A DNA stretch of 64,000 bases from Flavipsychrobacter sp. (lineage in GTDB: Bacteria; Bacteroidota; Bacteroidia; Chitinophagales; Chitinophagaceae): contig JARLGY010000019.1 in assembly GCA_031292525.1 (NCBI GenBank), positions 62,001 through 126,000 on the forward strand. Direction: 5' to 3'. How positions within the stretch are numbered: the first letter of the stretch is position 1; each line of letters starts with the position of its first letter. This document shows positions 52,148 to 61,531 of this stretch, one piece after another. The translations under genes and the position numbers were made by a program. The notes under the pieces are model-generated. The model did no database searches and was not told where the DNA came from. It worked only from the letters and a program-made list of their open reading frames with translations.

Positions 52148-52732
52148 ATGTTGTGGGCGCTCACTAAAAAAGACTTTTCACAGATCGTAACGGTCACTTT
52201 CACCCTTTTTGCGGTGATAGACGTGCTGGGATCTATCCCTGTTATTATATCTATTAAGAAAAAAATGGGCGATGTCAGCGCCGTGCAAGCTACTGTTGTA
52301 TCGGGTGCTCTTATGCTGCTGTTCTTCTTTGTAGGTGAGCAAATGCTGGAGTTTATGGGACTGGACATTCAATCGTTCGCCATAGCCGGGTCTATTGTCA
52401 TTTTTATATTAGGCCTGGAAATGGTACTTGGCCTTGAGTTCTTCAAGAGTGATAAGGATACAAAAATGAGTACCGTTGTGCCTATTGCATTCCCCCTTAT
52501 AGCGGGGTCTGGTACGCTTACCACTGTAATGTCTTTAAAGGCAGCCTACCAACCCTATAATATATTGATAGGTATTCTCATCAACCTTATATTCATATAT
52601 ATCACCCTCCGATCTATCAATTTCCTGGAGCGTATGCTTGGGCCCTCTGGTATAGCTGTGGTGCGTAAATTCTTCGGGGTAATACTGATAGCTATTGCTG
52701 TGAAAATATTCAGGAGTAACCTGGGTTTTTAG
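52148..52732 (+). CDS. MarC family integral membrane protein
   Basis: A protein of 194 residues with six hydrophobic helices. Family marks are LFAVIDVLGSIPVIISI near the N-terminus, IAGSIVIFILGLEMVLG, and PLIAGSGTLTTVMSL in the middle. MarC proteins are inner-membrane proteins of unknown transport function; the older link to multiple antibiotic resistance has not held up. ATG 52148 is used rather than TTG 52133. The gene leads a same-strand run with DUF4239 and pentapeptide-repeat genes. Confidence 0.9.
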   Translation: MLWALTKKDFSQIVTVTFTLFAVIDVLGSIPVIISIKKKMGDVSAVQATVVSGALMLLFFFVGEQMLEFMGLDIQSFAIAGSIVIFILGLEMVLGLEFFKSDKDTKMSTVVPIAFPLIAGSGTLTTVMSLKAAYQPYNILIGILINLIFIYITLRSINFLERMLGPSGIAVVRKFFGVILIAIAVKIFRSNLGF

Positions 52733-52805
52733 ATTTAATACCACGGCATAAAATATAAATTATATTTTTATCAGCCGATAATTACACGGTCTAAATTAGC
52801 TTGTC

Positions 52806-53582
52806 TTGAATACTATACCATCGTACCTGATAGCCATAATTTTACTGGCCGGAATAGTGCTCTTTTACCTGCTTGGGTTAGCCATAGGCAGTTACCAGAA
52901 AAGAAACAACCCGGATGCGAAGGCAGAAGGCGTAGGCCCTCTTGAAAGCTCATTATTAGGACTACTGGCACTGCTATTATCTTTTACATTCAGTATGTCA
53001 GCATCGCGATACGATGTACGCCGTTCTCTTATTGTTACAGAAGCAAATAATATAAGCACTGCCATTGTGCGTGCTGATTTGTATCCAGACACGATACGTA
53101 CTGCATTTAGAAAAGACCTAAAGCAGTATGTGGACACCAGGATAGCCTACTATGAAGTTGGCAATGACGACGAAAAAATAAAGAAAGAACGCTTAAAAGC
53201 GGAGGTGATACTCAGCCGTTTATGGCAAAGAGCTACCCGGCTTTCCGTGGCCTCCCCAGCTGTGGTGCGTGATAACCAAATGATACCTGCCCTAAACAGT
53301 ATGGGCGATATGGTGACCAGCCGAGACGCGGCACGTGTGGCTACCGTGCCAGATTCTATTATTACATTATTGGTTATTCTGACATTGCTTGGCAGTTTTA
53401 TTATTGGATATTGCAAGAAGGAGAAAAAGAATGACTGGGTGATGTTTTCGATATACACCATAATGATGGTGGTTACCATATACACCATTATAGACCTGGA
53501 CAGGCCACGCACGGGATTTATAACAACAGATAAAACGCATATGAAAATGCTGGAGTTGCGTGAGATGTTTGACCAACAATAA
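52806..53582 (+). CDS. DUF4239 (bestrophin-like) membrane protein
   Basis: A protein of 258 residues. Two N-terminal helices (SYLIAIILLAGIVLFYLLGL, LLGLLALLLSFTFSM) precede a soluble middle with RYDVRRSLIVTEANNISTAIVRADLYPD, the DUF4239 hallmark. Two C-terminal helices follow (ITLLVILTLLGSFIIGY, MFSIYTIMMVVTIYTII). The function is unknown; some relatives are called bestrophin-like. The start is TTG 52806: an in-frame TAG is at 52797-52799, and the first ATG (residue 64) would remove the first two helices. Confidence 0.8.
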   Translation: MNTIPSYLIAIILLAGIVLFYLLGLAIGSYQKRNNPDAKAEGVGPLESSLLGLLALLLSFTFSMSASRYDVRRSLIVTEANNISTAIVRADLYPDTIRTAFRKDLKQYVDTRIAYYEVGNDDEKIKKERLKAEVILSRLWQRATRLSVASPAVVRDNQMIPALNSMGDMVTSRDAARVATVPDSIITLLVILTLLGSFIIGYCKKEKKNDWVMFSIYTIMMVVTIYTIIDLDRPRTGFITTDKTHMKMLELREMFDQQ

Positions 53583-53591
53583 GACGGACTG

Positions 53592-54167
53592 ATGGAACTT
53601 ACTGAACATAAAATATTTGATAAGGAAAACTTTACCCAAAAACCGCTGCCATATGGTGAGTATGAATATTGCATCTTTAATGCATGTGATTTTTCGGGTA
53701 ATGATTTTAAGGACTTTAGATTTTTAGAATGTGTATTTAATGGTTGCAATCTGAGCCTGGTAAAATTGCAGCAGACGGCTTTTAGGGATATACAATTTAA
53801 AGATTGTAAGATGCTGGGGATGCGTTTTGAAAGCTGCAACTCTTTGGGATTGACAGCAGCGTTTGATAATTGCATCCTGGACCACTGTTCTTTTTACCAG
53901 ATGAAACTTAAAAAGACAACTTTCCGTAATTCGCGCATGCATGAAGTTGACTTTACGCAATGTGATCTGAGCGGCGGCCTGCTTGATAATTGTGACCTCT
54001 TCAGAGCTACATTTGACGATACCATTATTGAAAAAGCTGATTTCCGCAGTTCTTTTAACTACTCGATAGACCCGGATAAAAACCGGATAAAAAAAGCCAA
54101 GTTTTCACTTGAAGGACTTCCCGGATTGTTGGATAAATATGATATTGAAATAGATCTGCACGGGTAA
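53592..54167 (+). CDS. Pentapeptide-repeat protein (Qnr-like architecture)
   Basis: A protein of 191 residues with about 20 pentapeptide units of the form x-[D/N/C]-[L/F]-x-x between residues 25 and 160 (FNACDFSGNDFKDFRF, NCDLFRATFDD, KADFRSS). These build a right-handed quadrilateral beta-helix. The C-terminal part (KAKFSLEGLPGLLDKYDIEID) resembles the dimer helix of Qnr-type proteins, which protect gyrase from quinolones. Such proteins are common in chromosomes, and no resistance role is shown. It starts 9 bp after the DUF4239 stop. Confidence 0.8.
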   Translation: MELTEHKIFDKENFTQKPLPYGEYEYCIFNACDFSGNDFKDFRFLECVFNGCNLSLVKLQQTAFRDIQFKDCKMLGMRFESCNSLGLTAAFDNCILDHCSFYQMKLKKTTFRNSRMHEVDFTQCDLSGGLLDNCDLFRATFDDTIIEKADFRSSFNYSIDPDKNRIKKAKFSLEGLPGLLDKYDIEIDLHG

Positions 54168-54187
54168 AGTGTATCATTTTGCTTGTT

Positions 54188-54487
54188 GTCCGGTCCGGTT
54201 TTAAAATGGGAACTGGACATCTGTAGAATTTTGTTGGCTGAAATAACCTGTGATGGCTATTATGCTATTTTTTAATACTGTCTGGCCTGTCCGGTGATCG
54301 GACAGGGTGTCTTTTTTAGTTTGCCTGGCGCAAACAGTTTTGCTGATAAGAATAGGAAGTGAAATTTTGTGCATTGCAGATATGTATTGATGGTTTACAG
54401 GTTATGTTAGCTAATGCAAGGTAGGACATGCAGACAAAAGGCGGCATAAAGAGATATACACAGTTCCACGGCGTGGGGTGTTCCACG
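54188..54487 (-). repeat. Structured intergenic element, copy B (inverted)
   Basis: This is the reverse-oriented partner of element A (43495-43763), in a 573-bp gene-free gap. On the minus strand the blocks appear in the same order: GTGGAACTGTG and ATATCTCTTT (near 54450-54475), CATAACCTGTAAACCA (54391-54406), the 30-bp hairpin block (54278-54307, 29 of 30 bases shared), TTTCAGCC (54236-54243) and a final AAAACCGGAC. The Fic gene begins about 250 bp further right; the sequence between (54488-54740) shows nothing recognisable. Confidence 0.7.
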
Positions 54488-54740
54488 ATGTAACGTTTGG
54501 AAGCATTAGCGCAGCTTGGGTTAGATACGAGTCTTCCTTTGGGAGACTGCCCGGTGTATAGCCTTCTTAGATTTGATTCAATACAGAATTATAACTAACG
54601 TTAGCTCGAAGCAATAAACAAAGCATCATTATTGTTTGTAAATTCATGGTTTAAAATCACTAAAATCAACTGCTTGATTTAAGTGGTTATTCAAAATACG
54701 ATACATATACCATACATTTCCTTTCTATAATTACAAACCA

Positions 54741-56060
54741 ATGGAAACATCATTAGACGCAGTAAACAGGCTGGCAGAAGAACTAAGAAGCCTTTTGCCC
54801 ATGAAAGCTGAAGACCAGAAAAGATTGGATAAAAAATTCAGGTTAGAATTTAATTATAATTCCAACCACCTGGAGGGTAATACGCTTACTTATGGCGAAA
54901 CTGAACTGCTGCTGATATTTGATGATACGAAAGGTAACCATACTATGCGCGAGTATGAGGAAATGAAAGCGCATGATGTGGCCTTGCAAATGATTGAAGA
55001 ATATGCACATGACAGGGAACGCCCACTAACGGAACAATTTATAAAAAACCTGAACAAAACCATATTAGTGAGGCCATATTGGAAAGACGCTATTACCAGT
55101 GATGGACAGAATACAAGGCGTGAAATAAAGGTAGGCGACTATAAAGAGTATCAGAATTCCGTACGGCTGCAAAATGGCGAGATCTTTGAATATGCCAGCC
55201 CTGTTGATACCCCCATACAAATGCAGGAATTAATTGAATGGTACAGGAAAGAGGAAGCACAATCTCATCCTATTACACTTGCGGCAATGCTGCATTATAA
55301 GTTCGTTCGTATACATCCGTTTGACGACGGCAATGGCAGGATAGCGCGCCTATTACTGAATTATGTATTATTGAAAAATGAGTTTCCGCCTGTAATTATT
55401 AAGTCTGATGATAAAGCTGCGTACTTGCGGGCGCTAAACCGTGCCGATACTGGAGACTTTGAAGCTTTTATTGATTATGTTACTGAACAGGTGAAATGGT
55501 CTTTAGAAATTTCAGTTAAGGCTGCGAAGGGTGAAGACATAGACGATGACGATGATTGGAAAAAAAGGTTACAAGTACTTAAGAAAAAAACTGACAATAA
55601 GAATGTAGTACAAGAGACTCAGAGTGCAACTACATTAAACCGCATAGGAAATGATTTAATATTACCCTTAATAGATAAATTTTTATTGGAGTTTGTGAAT
55701 ATCCAAGAACTATTTACCGGTAGAAATTTATTCATCCTCGTTGATAGCAAATCATATGACTTGCAAAATATTGAAGACGTCAAACCTTTTTTTTCTATTC
55801 AAAATGAGAAGCAGTTAATCAATACTTTTGAATTTCACTACTATTTTCAAGGATACAAGAGAGACGACACTAATACTTTCAGTATATGGTCTAAAATACA
55901 ATGGCGATTTGAGCCATATCGATTTTCAATGACAATAAACGATGCAACCAATCAATCGCTACATCTGTATCAAGACGTTTTTACAGAATCTGAAATTAAT
56001 GGCATCATCAGAAAATGCGGGGAACACCTGATAAATCAAATAGAACTATTTTTAACTTAA
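54741..56060 (+). CDS. Fic family protein with N-terminal inhibitory motif
   Basis: A protein of 439 residues. The Fic active site is HPFDDGNGRIAR (192-203), with catalytic His192. This is the full consensus for AMP transfer to target hydroxyls. The class II inhibitory motif [S/T]xxxE[G/N] is present at S41-NHL-E45-G46, so the enzyme is expected to be self-inhibited. Residues 260-439 form an extra C-terminal region with a DDDDD patch and no recognised domain. The target is unknown. A membrane coiled-coil protein gene starts 24 bp downstream. The pair lies next to structured element B and among core genes. Confidence 0.9.
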   Translation: METSLDAVNRLAEELRSLLPMKAEDQKRLDKKFRLEFNYNSNHLEGNTLTYGETELLLIFDDTKGNHTMREYEEMKAHDVALQMIEEYAHDRERPLTEQFIKNLNKTILVRPYWKDAITSDGQNTRREIKVGDYKEYQNSVRLQNGEIFEYASPVDTPIQMQELIEWYRKEEAQSHPITLAAMLHYKFVRIHPFDDGNGRIARLLLNYVLLKNEFPPVIIKSDDKAAYLRALNRADTGDFEAFIDYVTEQVKWSLEISVKAAKGEDIDDDDDWKKRLQVLKKKTDNKNVVQETQSATTLNRIGNDLILPLIDKFLLEFVNIQELFTGRNLFILVDSKSYDLQNIEDVKPFFSIQNEKQLINTFEFHYYFQGYKRDDTNTFSIWSKIQWRFEPYRFSMTINDATNQSLHLYQDVFTESEINGIIRKCGEHLINQIELFLT

Positions 56061-56084
56061 GTACATCCAGTCACAACAATTTGT

Positions 56085-56822
56085 ATGTCTCCAATTTTAG
56101 AAGAAATATTTAGAATAGTCATCGATATTATTTGTTTTTCTATAATTAGCTACCTTCTGTTCTATAAAAGCTATATGAACGAATTAGGAAAAAAAATTGC
56201 AGAACTGACTACTATAGCGGGCAAAACAGACATTGTGGAACAAATAAGAAAGAATTTCAATAACGATCTTGAGCGCGTAAAAGGAGAAATACAAATAAAT
56301 GTTGCTGAAAAGGTAAAACCACTAGAAGCGTTATTACAAAAAGACAATATTACTTATCAACTTTTTACAGCGGAATATATACGCCTAAGATTTGAGAGAT
56401 TAGACTCTCTATACTTTAAGGTTTATGAGTTACAAAAATACTGCGAAAGCAATTTCTCTTCGATGTTCATTAGTGCCAATAGCGCGGAAGAGTTTAAAAC
56501 AAAAAGGGATAATTTCTATAAATGCTATGATGAAGTTAACGATGCTTTTTATAAGGCAATGATATACATAAATGAAAATGTTCAAGTCTCTGTAATAGAT
56601 TTCCTTAATGAAACATTCAAAGCAGTAAAAGGATTTGATGTTTACTATACAACTAGTATACGATTAGCAAACCAGTTGAATGCAACACAATCCGATTCCT
56701 TATCAAAGACAGCTATATTACAGGAAAAAGCATTAAATCGCATGGAAAATGCTATTGATAAATTACCAGAATTGCTACGGATTATAGAAGTTGAATTCAA
56801 AAATCACTTTGCAAATCTATAG
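56085..56822 (+). CDS. Membrane-anchored coiled-coil protein, unrecognised
   Basis: A protein of 245 residues. One N-terminal helix (IVIDIICFSIISYLLFY, about 11-27) anchors the protein. Long helical stretches with heptad character follow (ELGKKIAELTTIAGKTDIVEQ, NDLERVKGEIQINVAEKVKPLEAL), and a helix ends the protein (LSKTAILQEKALNRMENAIDKL). No catalytic motif or family was recognised. It lies 24 bp after the Fic gene and probably shares its transcript, which makes a partner or target role possible. Confidence 0.65.
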   Translation: MSPILEEIFRIVIDIICFSIISYLLFYKSYMNELGKKIAELTTIAGKTDIVEQIRKNFNNDLERVKGEIQINVAEKVKPLEALLQKDNITYQLFTAEYIRLRFERLDSLYFKVYELQKYCESNFSSMFISANSAEEFKTKRDNFYKCYDEVNDAFYKAMIYINENVQVSVIDFLNETFKAVKGFDVYYTTSIRLANQLNATQSDSLSKTAILQEKALNRMENAIDKLPELLRIIEVEFKNHFANL

Positions 56823-56879
56823 TAACTTTTCTCTTCCTTAATTTGATCATTTCGTAAGAATTATTACAACTAAGACTCT

Positions 56880-57731
56880 TTAAGCCAGGCTATCCTTTGC
56901 TATAATTGTCCAGTCGTTGTTACCGAAACCTTTCTTTATCCATTCATCCATTGTGGCAGCTATGACTGGGATCATAGAAAGCTCTACACTTGCGGTATGT
57001 GCTTCATCCATCATGAGGCGTGCATCTTTTCGGGCCATATTCAATTCCCAAGTGGGCTTATCGAATTGGGCGTCTGTTATTTTCTTTAGCCTTCCGAGTA
57101 CTGACGCTCCGGGGTTCCAGTCGCTGAACAATGCAGCAACATCAGTTGTAGGGATATTAAGCGCTTTGGCCATGGCCAAGGTATCTGAAAGCCCTGTGGT
57201 GAGCGTAATAAGGAACAGATTGCCGAGTAACTTCATACCGGCGGCTTTGTTGGGATCTGCACCCATATTGAGCAGTTTCCCTGTCATTGCAGATAATTCC
57301 GGTGTAAGTCTTTCAACCAAGGCCTGATCGCCGGAAATGAGCATATAGCCTGTACTCTCGCGTGCATTTTGCGGCCCCATGAATACGGGTGCGTGTATAT
57401 AAGTAAAGCCTTGTTCTTTCCAGTACTGCGTGCGCTTAGCTACGGTAGTAGCCGTAACTGTTGTATGATCTACGATAACAACATCTTTTGACAATCCACC
57501 TTTGGCCTGCTCGAGCACAGCATCTACAGCTGTATCATCAGACAAAGTGATATGCACACGGCTGGCACCTTTTACAGCTTCTGCAACGTCCTCAAAAGCT
57601 TGCGCGCCGTCTGCGTCCAGTGCCTGAGCTTTTGCAAATGTTCTGTTCCAAACCCTTACCTGCGCACCTTTTTGGAGCAATGCACGAACGAAATTTGCAC
57701 CAAGAAGGCCTGTTCCTATATATGCGATCAT
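56880..57731 (-). CDS. NAD(P)-dependent beta-hydroxyacid dehydrogenase family protein
   Basis: A protein of 283 residues. It has the Rossmann start MIAYIGTGLLGANF with GxGxxG and the VWNRTFAKAQAL second strand. The catalytic Lys is in KAAGMKLLGNLFLI. The C-terminal helical domain is typical of 6-phosphogluconate / 3-hydroxyisobutyrate dehydrogenase-like enzymes. The substrate is unknown. ATG 57731 is used: the longer frame adds a hydrophobic non-conserved leader. It is monocistronic. Confidence 0.9.
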   Translation of the reverse strand: MIAYIGTGLLGANFVRALLQKGAQVRVWNRTFAKAQALDADGAQAFEDVAEAVKGASRVHITLSDDTAVDAVLEQAKGGLSKDVVIVDHTTVTATTVAKRTQYWKEQGFTYIHAPVFMGPQNARESTGYMLISGDQALVERLTPELSAMTGKLLNMGADPNKAAGMKLLGNLFLITLTTGLSDTLAMAKALNIPTTDVAALFSDWNPGASVLGRLKKITDAQFDKPTWELNMARKDARLMMDEAHTASVELSMIPVIAATMDEWIKKGFGNNDWTIIAKDSLA

Positions 57732-57870
57732 AGTTTTAGAATTTTTGTAAAAATATGGTGAAAGTATCATTAGCCGGATGACACAAGAAATAATATTGTA
57801 GTTAGCTAAGGCTCTTGCTAGCAATAACCTAGGGGTTAGATATCAGCCCAGGATTTTTATACACAAAAAA

Positions 57871-57894
57871 GAAACCGGCGGTTTAGCCGGTTTC
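57871..57894 (-). terminator. Intrinsic terminator of the eno operon
   Basis: A perfect 9-bp stem, GAAACCGGC / GCCGGTTTC, has a 6-nt loop. On the minus strand it is followed by TTTTTT. It lies 17 bp past the FtsB-like stop. Confidence 0.9.
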
Positions 57895-57910
57895 TACAAT
57901 TTAAGAGGTG

Positions 57911-58198
57911 TTATTTTTTGTCAATAATGTAAAGGTCTTCGTTGTCGCGTTTCATTCTAAAATGTTCGCGAGCGAATTTCTCCAGCTTTTGCGGATCGGA
58001 AGTCAGCGCGGTGTGCTCTTGCTGCATACGGGCTATTTCGCCATTAAGGAAGGCTATGTTAGCACGTGTTGTAGCCAGGTCTTTATTGCGTTGCCGTTGG
58101 CTGTACCAGTCATTCTGATCAAAATAAATCATCCATGCCAGGAAGGCTACCCCTGTGAGCAAATACTTATTGGTAAGGATGCGCAAAGCTTTTTTCAT
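57911..58198 (-). CDS. FtsB/DivIC-like septum formation protein
   Basis: A protein of 95 residues. One N-terminal helix (LLTGVAFLAWMIYF) is followed by a coiled coil (RQRNKDLATTRANIAFLNGEIARMQQEHTAL region) and the ending EKFAREHFRMKRDNEDLYII typical of the DivIC/FtsB family. It forms a complex with FtsL/FtsQ at the division site. It begins 16 bp after enolase, an arrangement conserved in many bacteria. ATG 58198 is chosen for the typical length. Confidence 0.9.
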   Translation of the reverse strand: MKKALRILTNKYLLTGVAFLAWMIYFDQNDWYSQRQRNKDLATTRANIAFLNGEIARMQQEHTALTSDPQKLEKFAREHFRMKRDNEDLYIIDKK

Positions 58199-58214
58199 AG
58201 CAAATTGCTTATTA

Positions 58215-59510
<1,296 letters not shown>

Positions 59511-59637
59511 TTATATTTTGAAATGTGGTGCTAAAATAATTCTACTATCTGACAATTTTATGTTTTGGGGCGGTAACGTTTGTTAATTTATCTGCTTCGC
59601 GCTTGTTTTTGGGGTACTCAAAAAACCAACCTTCATT

Positions 59638-59773
59638 TTCTTTACTTTTTTTGATGCCAAAAAAAGTAACAAAAAAAAGCAGTCGGCAGCGATTACCGCT
59701 GCTGCCGACGTAGCTTTGAGCCGGCAGCAGTGCTACTGTTGTACCCAGCTAAACAATACTAGTTCATAGTAAC
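59638..59773 (-). repeat. 136-bp terminator-bearing repeat, copy 1
   Basis: This aligns without gaps to copy 2 (63726-63861); a hand count gives about 121 of 136 identical bases. On the minus strand it carries the stem GTCGGCAGC / GCTGCCGAC (59682-59690 and 59701-59709), then a run of Ts, then a second perfect 12-bp hairpin TTACTTTTTTTG / CAAAAAAAGTAA (59642-59653 and 59658-59669). The first hairpin plus T-run is an intrinsic terminator for mqo. Conservation outside the hairpins marks a repeat family. The rest of the spacer 59505-59821 shows nothing else. Confidence 0.8.
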
Positions 59774-59821
59774 TTCGCCATACATAAAGAGCAATAAAAC
59801 AATTCCGCTTTTTTAAACCGC

Positions 59822-61330
59822 TTACTTTATACCCAATACTTCAGCAGTGTGGGCCCTAACTTGTGCGGTAAGTGCGGGATCTTTTGACAGGTCGTGGCCA
59901 TATGAGGGTATCATTTCTTTCAGCTTGCTCTGCCATTCGGGTGTAGCCATTTTTTCTTTAAAGCACTTTTGCAACAGGCCCAGCATAATAGATACGGCAG
60001 TGGATGCACCCGGGGAAGCACCCAGTAGCGCGGCTATACTGCCATCGGCACTGTTTACAACCTCTGTACCAAATTCAAGCACCCCACCCTCTTTTTCGTC
60101 TTTCTTTATTACCTGTACCCGCTGGCCTGCTACTTTAAGCTCCCAGTCATCATTCTTTGCTTCCGGGAAATACTCGCGAAGTTCATTAATGCGGTCTTCC
60201 TGAGATAGCCTTACCTGGTCTATAAGGTACTTGGTGAGCGGTATGTTGTGCAACCCTGCAGCTAACATGGGCACTACATTGCTCAATCGCAGCGACATTG
60301 GAAGGTCTAACGGGGAACCTTCTTTCAAAAACTTAGTAGAGAAGCCTGCAAATGGACCAAACAATAATTCGGTCACACCATTAATGACACGGGTATCGAG
60401 ATGGGGAACAGACATTGGTGGGCTACCAACTGCAGCCTTACCATATACTTTAGCATGATGGCGCGCTATGACATCCTCATTTGTACAACGTAGCCATTGC
60501 CCACTTACAGGGAAGCCCCCGAACCCTTTACCCTCTGGTATATGCGACTTTTCGAGCAATGGCAATGAGCCACCACCGGCACCTATGAACACGAAACCGG
60601 CATGCAATTCTTTTTTGCCGCCCGTAACGCTGTTTGTTACAGATACACGCCAGTGCCCATCTTGTTCGCGATGCAGGTCGTGCACATCGTGATGCAAGTA
60701 AAGATGGGTATGCTCCTGATGTTTGAGGTAATTGAAGTAAATACGAGTGAGGGCACCGAAATTTACATCGGTGCCAATATCTATATAGTTGGCGGCTACT
60801 TTTTGTTCCTTGTCGCGGCCTTCCATTACCAGCGGCATCCATTCCTGCAGCTGATCGAAACTTTCAGAGAACTGCATGGAGCTATAGAAGTGGTGTTGCC
60901 TCATCGTCTCGTAGCGGATACGCAGATAATCGGTGTTATTATCGCCCCATACAAAACTCATATGTGGTATGCTATTTATAAAGTCGGACGGATCGGGAAT
61001 TATTCCCTGCTCTACCAGCCAAGTCCAAAATTGCCTGCTCACTTCGAACGACTCTGTAATGTGGAGTGCTTTGGATATATCCACAGATCCATCTGGTTTT
61101 TGCGGTGTATAATTGAGTTCGCATAGGGCAGAATGCCCCGTACCTGCATTGTTCCAGGCATCAGAACTTTCGAGCGCAACGGCATCGAGTGTTTCGAAAA
61201 TATCGATCTTCCAGTCGGGCTGCAGTTTCTTGAGGAACATACCCAGGGTAGCACTCATGATACCAGCCCCTATTAATACTACGTCTCTATAATTCTCGTC
61301 TTTATGATCGTGCCTGTGCAGGATACTCAT
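59822..61330 (-). CDS. mqo: Malate:quinone oxidoreductase
   Basis: A protein of 502 residues. It has the FAD-binding DVVLIGAGIMSATLGMFLK at the N-terminus. The early conserved SSDAWNNAGTGHSALCELNYTP is a hallmark of MQO. GFVFIGAGGGSLPLLEKSHIPEGKG and a C-terminal ASPGASTAVSIML complete the pattern. It oxidises malate to oxaloacetate at the inner membrane and passes electrons to quinone, linking the citric acid cycle to respiration. It is monocistronic and ends in the repeat that carries a terminator. Confidence 0.95.
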   Translation of the reverse strand: MSILHRHDHKDENYRDVVLIGAGIMSATLGMFLKKLQPDWKIDIFETLDAVALESSDAWNNAGTGHSALCELNYTPQKPDGSVDISKALHITESFEVSRQFWTWLVEQGIIPDPSDFINSIPHMSFVWGDNNTDYLRIRYETMRQHHFYSSMQFSESFDQLQEWMPLVMEGRDKEQKVAANYIDIGTDVNFGALTRIYFNYLKHQEHTHLYLHHDVHDLHREQDGHWRVSVTNSVTGGKKELHAGFVFIGAGGGSLPLLEKSHIPEGKGFGGFPVSGQWLRCTNEDVIARHHAKVYGKAAVGSPPMSVPHLDTRVINGVTELLFGPFAGFSTKFLKEGSPLDLPMSLRLSNVVPMLAAGLHNIPLTKYLIDQVRLSQEDRINELREYFPEAKNDDWELKVAGQRVQVIKKDEKEGGVLEFGTEVVNSADGSIAALLGASPGASTAVSIMLGLLQKCFKEKMATPEWQSKLKEMIPSYGHDLSKDPALTAQVRAHTAEVLGIK

Positions 61331-61356
61331 CGCAGGATATTTTTTAGAAAATTAGC

Positions 61357-61364
61357 CAAAAGTA
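61357..61364 (-). promoter_or_regulatory. Candidate -7 box (TACTTTTG) for mqo
   Basis: TACTTTTG on the minus strand is an exact TAnnTTTG, 26 bp before the ATG at 61330. A TTG lies 23 bp further upstream, near the expected -33 position. Confidence 0.5.
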
Positions 61365-61531
61365 TTTTATTGCCGGTTATGATATAGCAATGAGGGTATT
61401 GATATTATTGTTAAATATGTGAAACAGCAGTTAGGGGTTTACGACTGTAATGTGCGTCTTGATAACGGGAAGATTTTAATAAGTTAGATTAATGAACGTA
61501 TTTTTAACGCTATAAAGCCACCGCATATTTA

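Noticed and set aside
43495-54487. Insertion sequence or composite transposon bounded by elements A and B
   Set aside because: No transposase or integrase gene lies in or near the elements, and the segment between holds core genes (pruA, dapB, pepT), so a mobile unit is unlikely.
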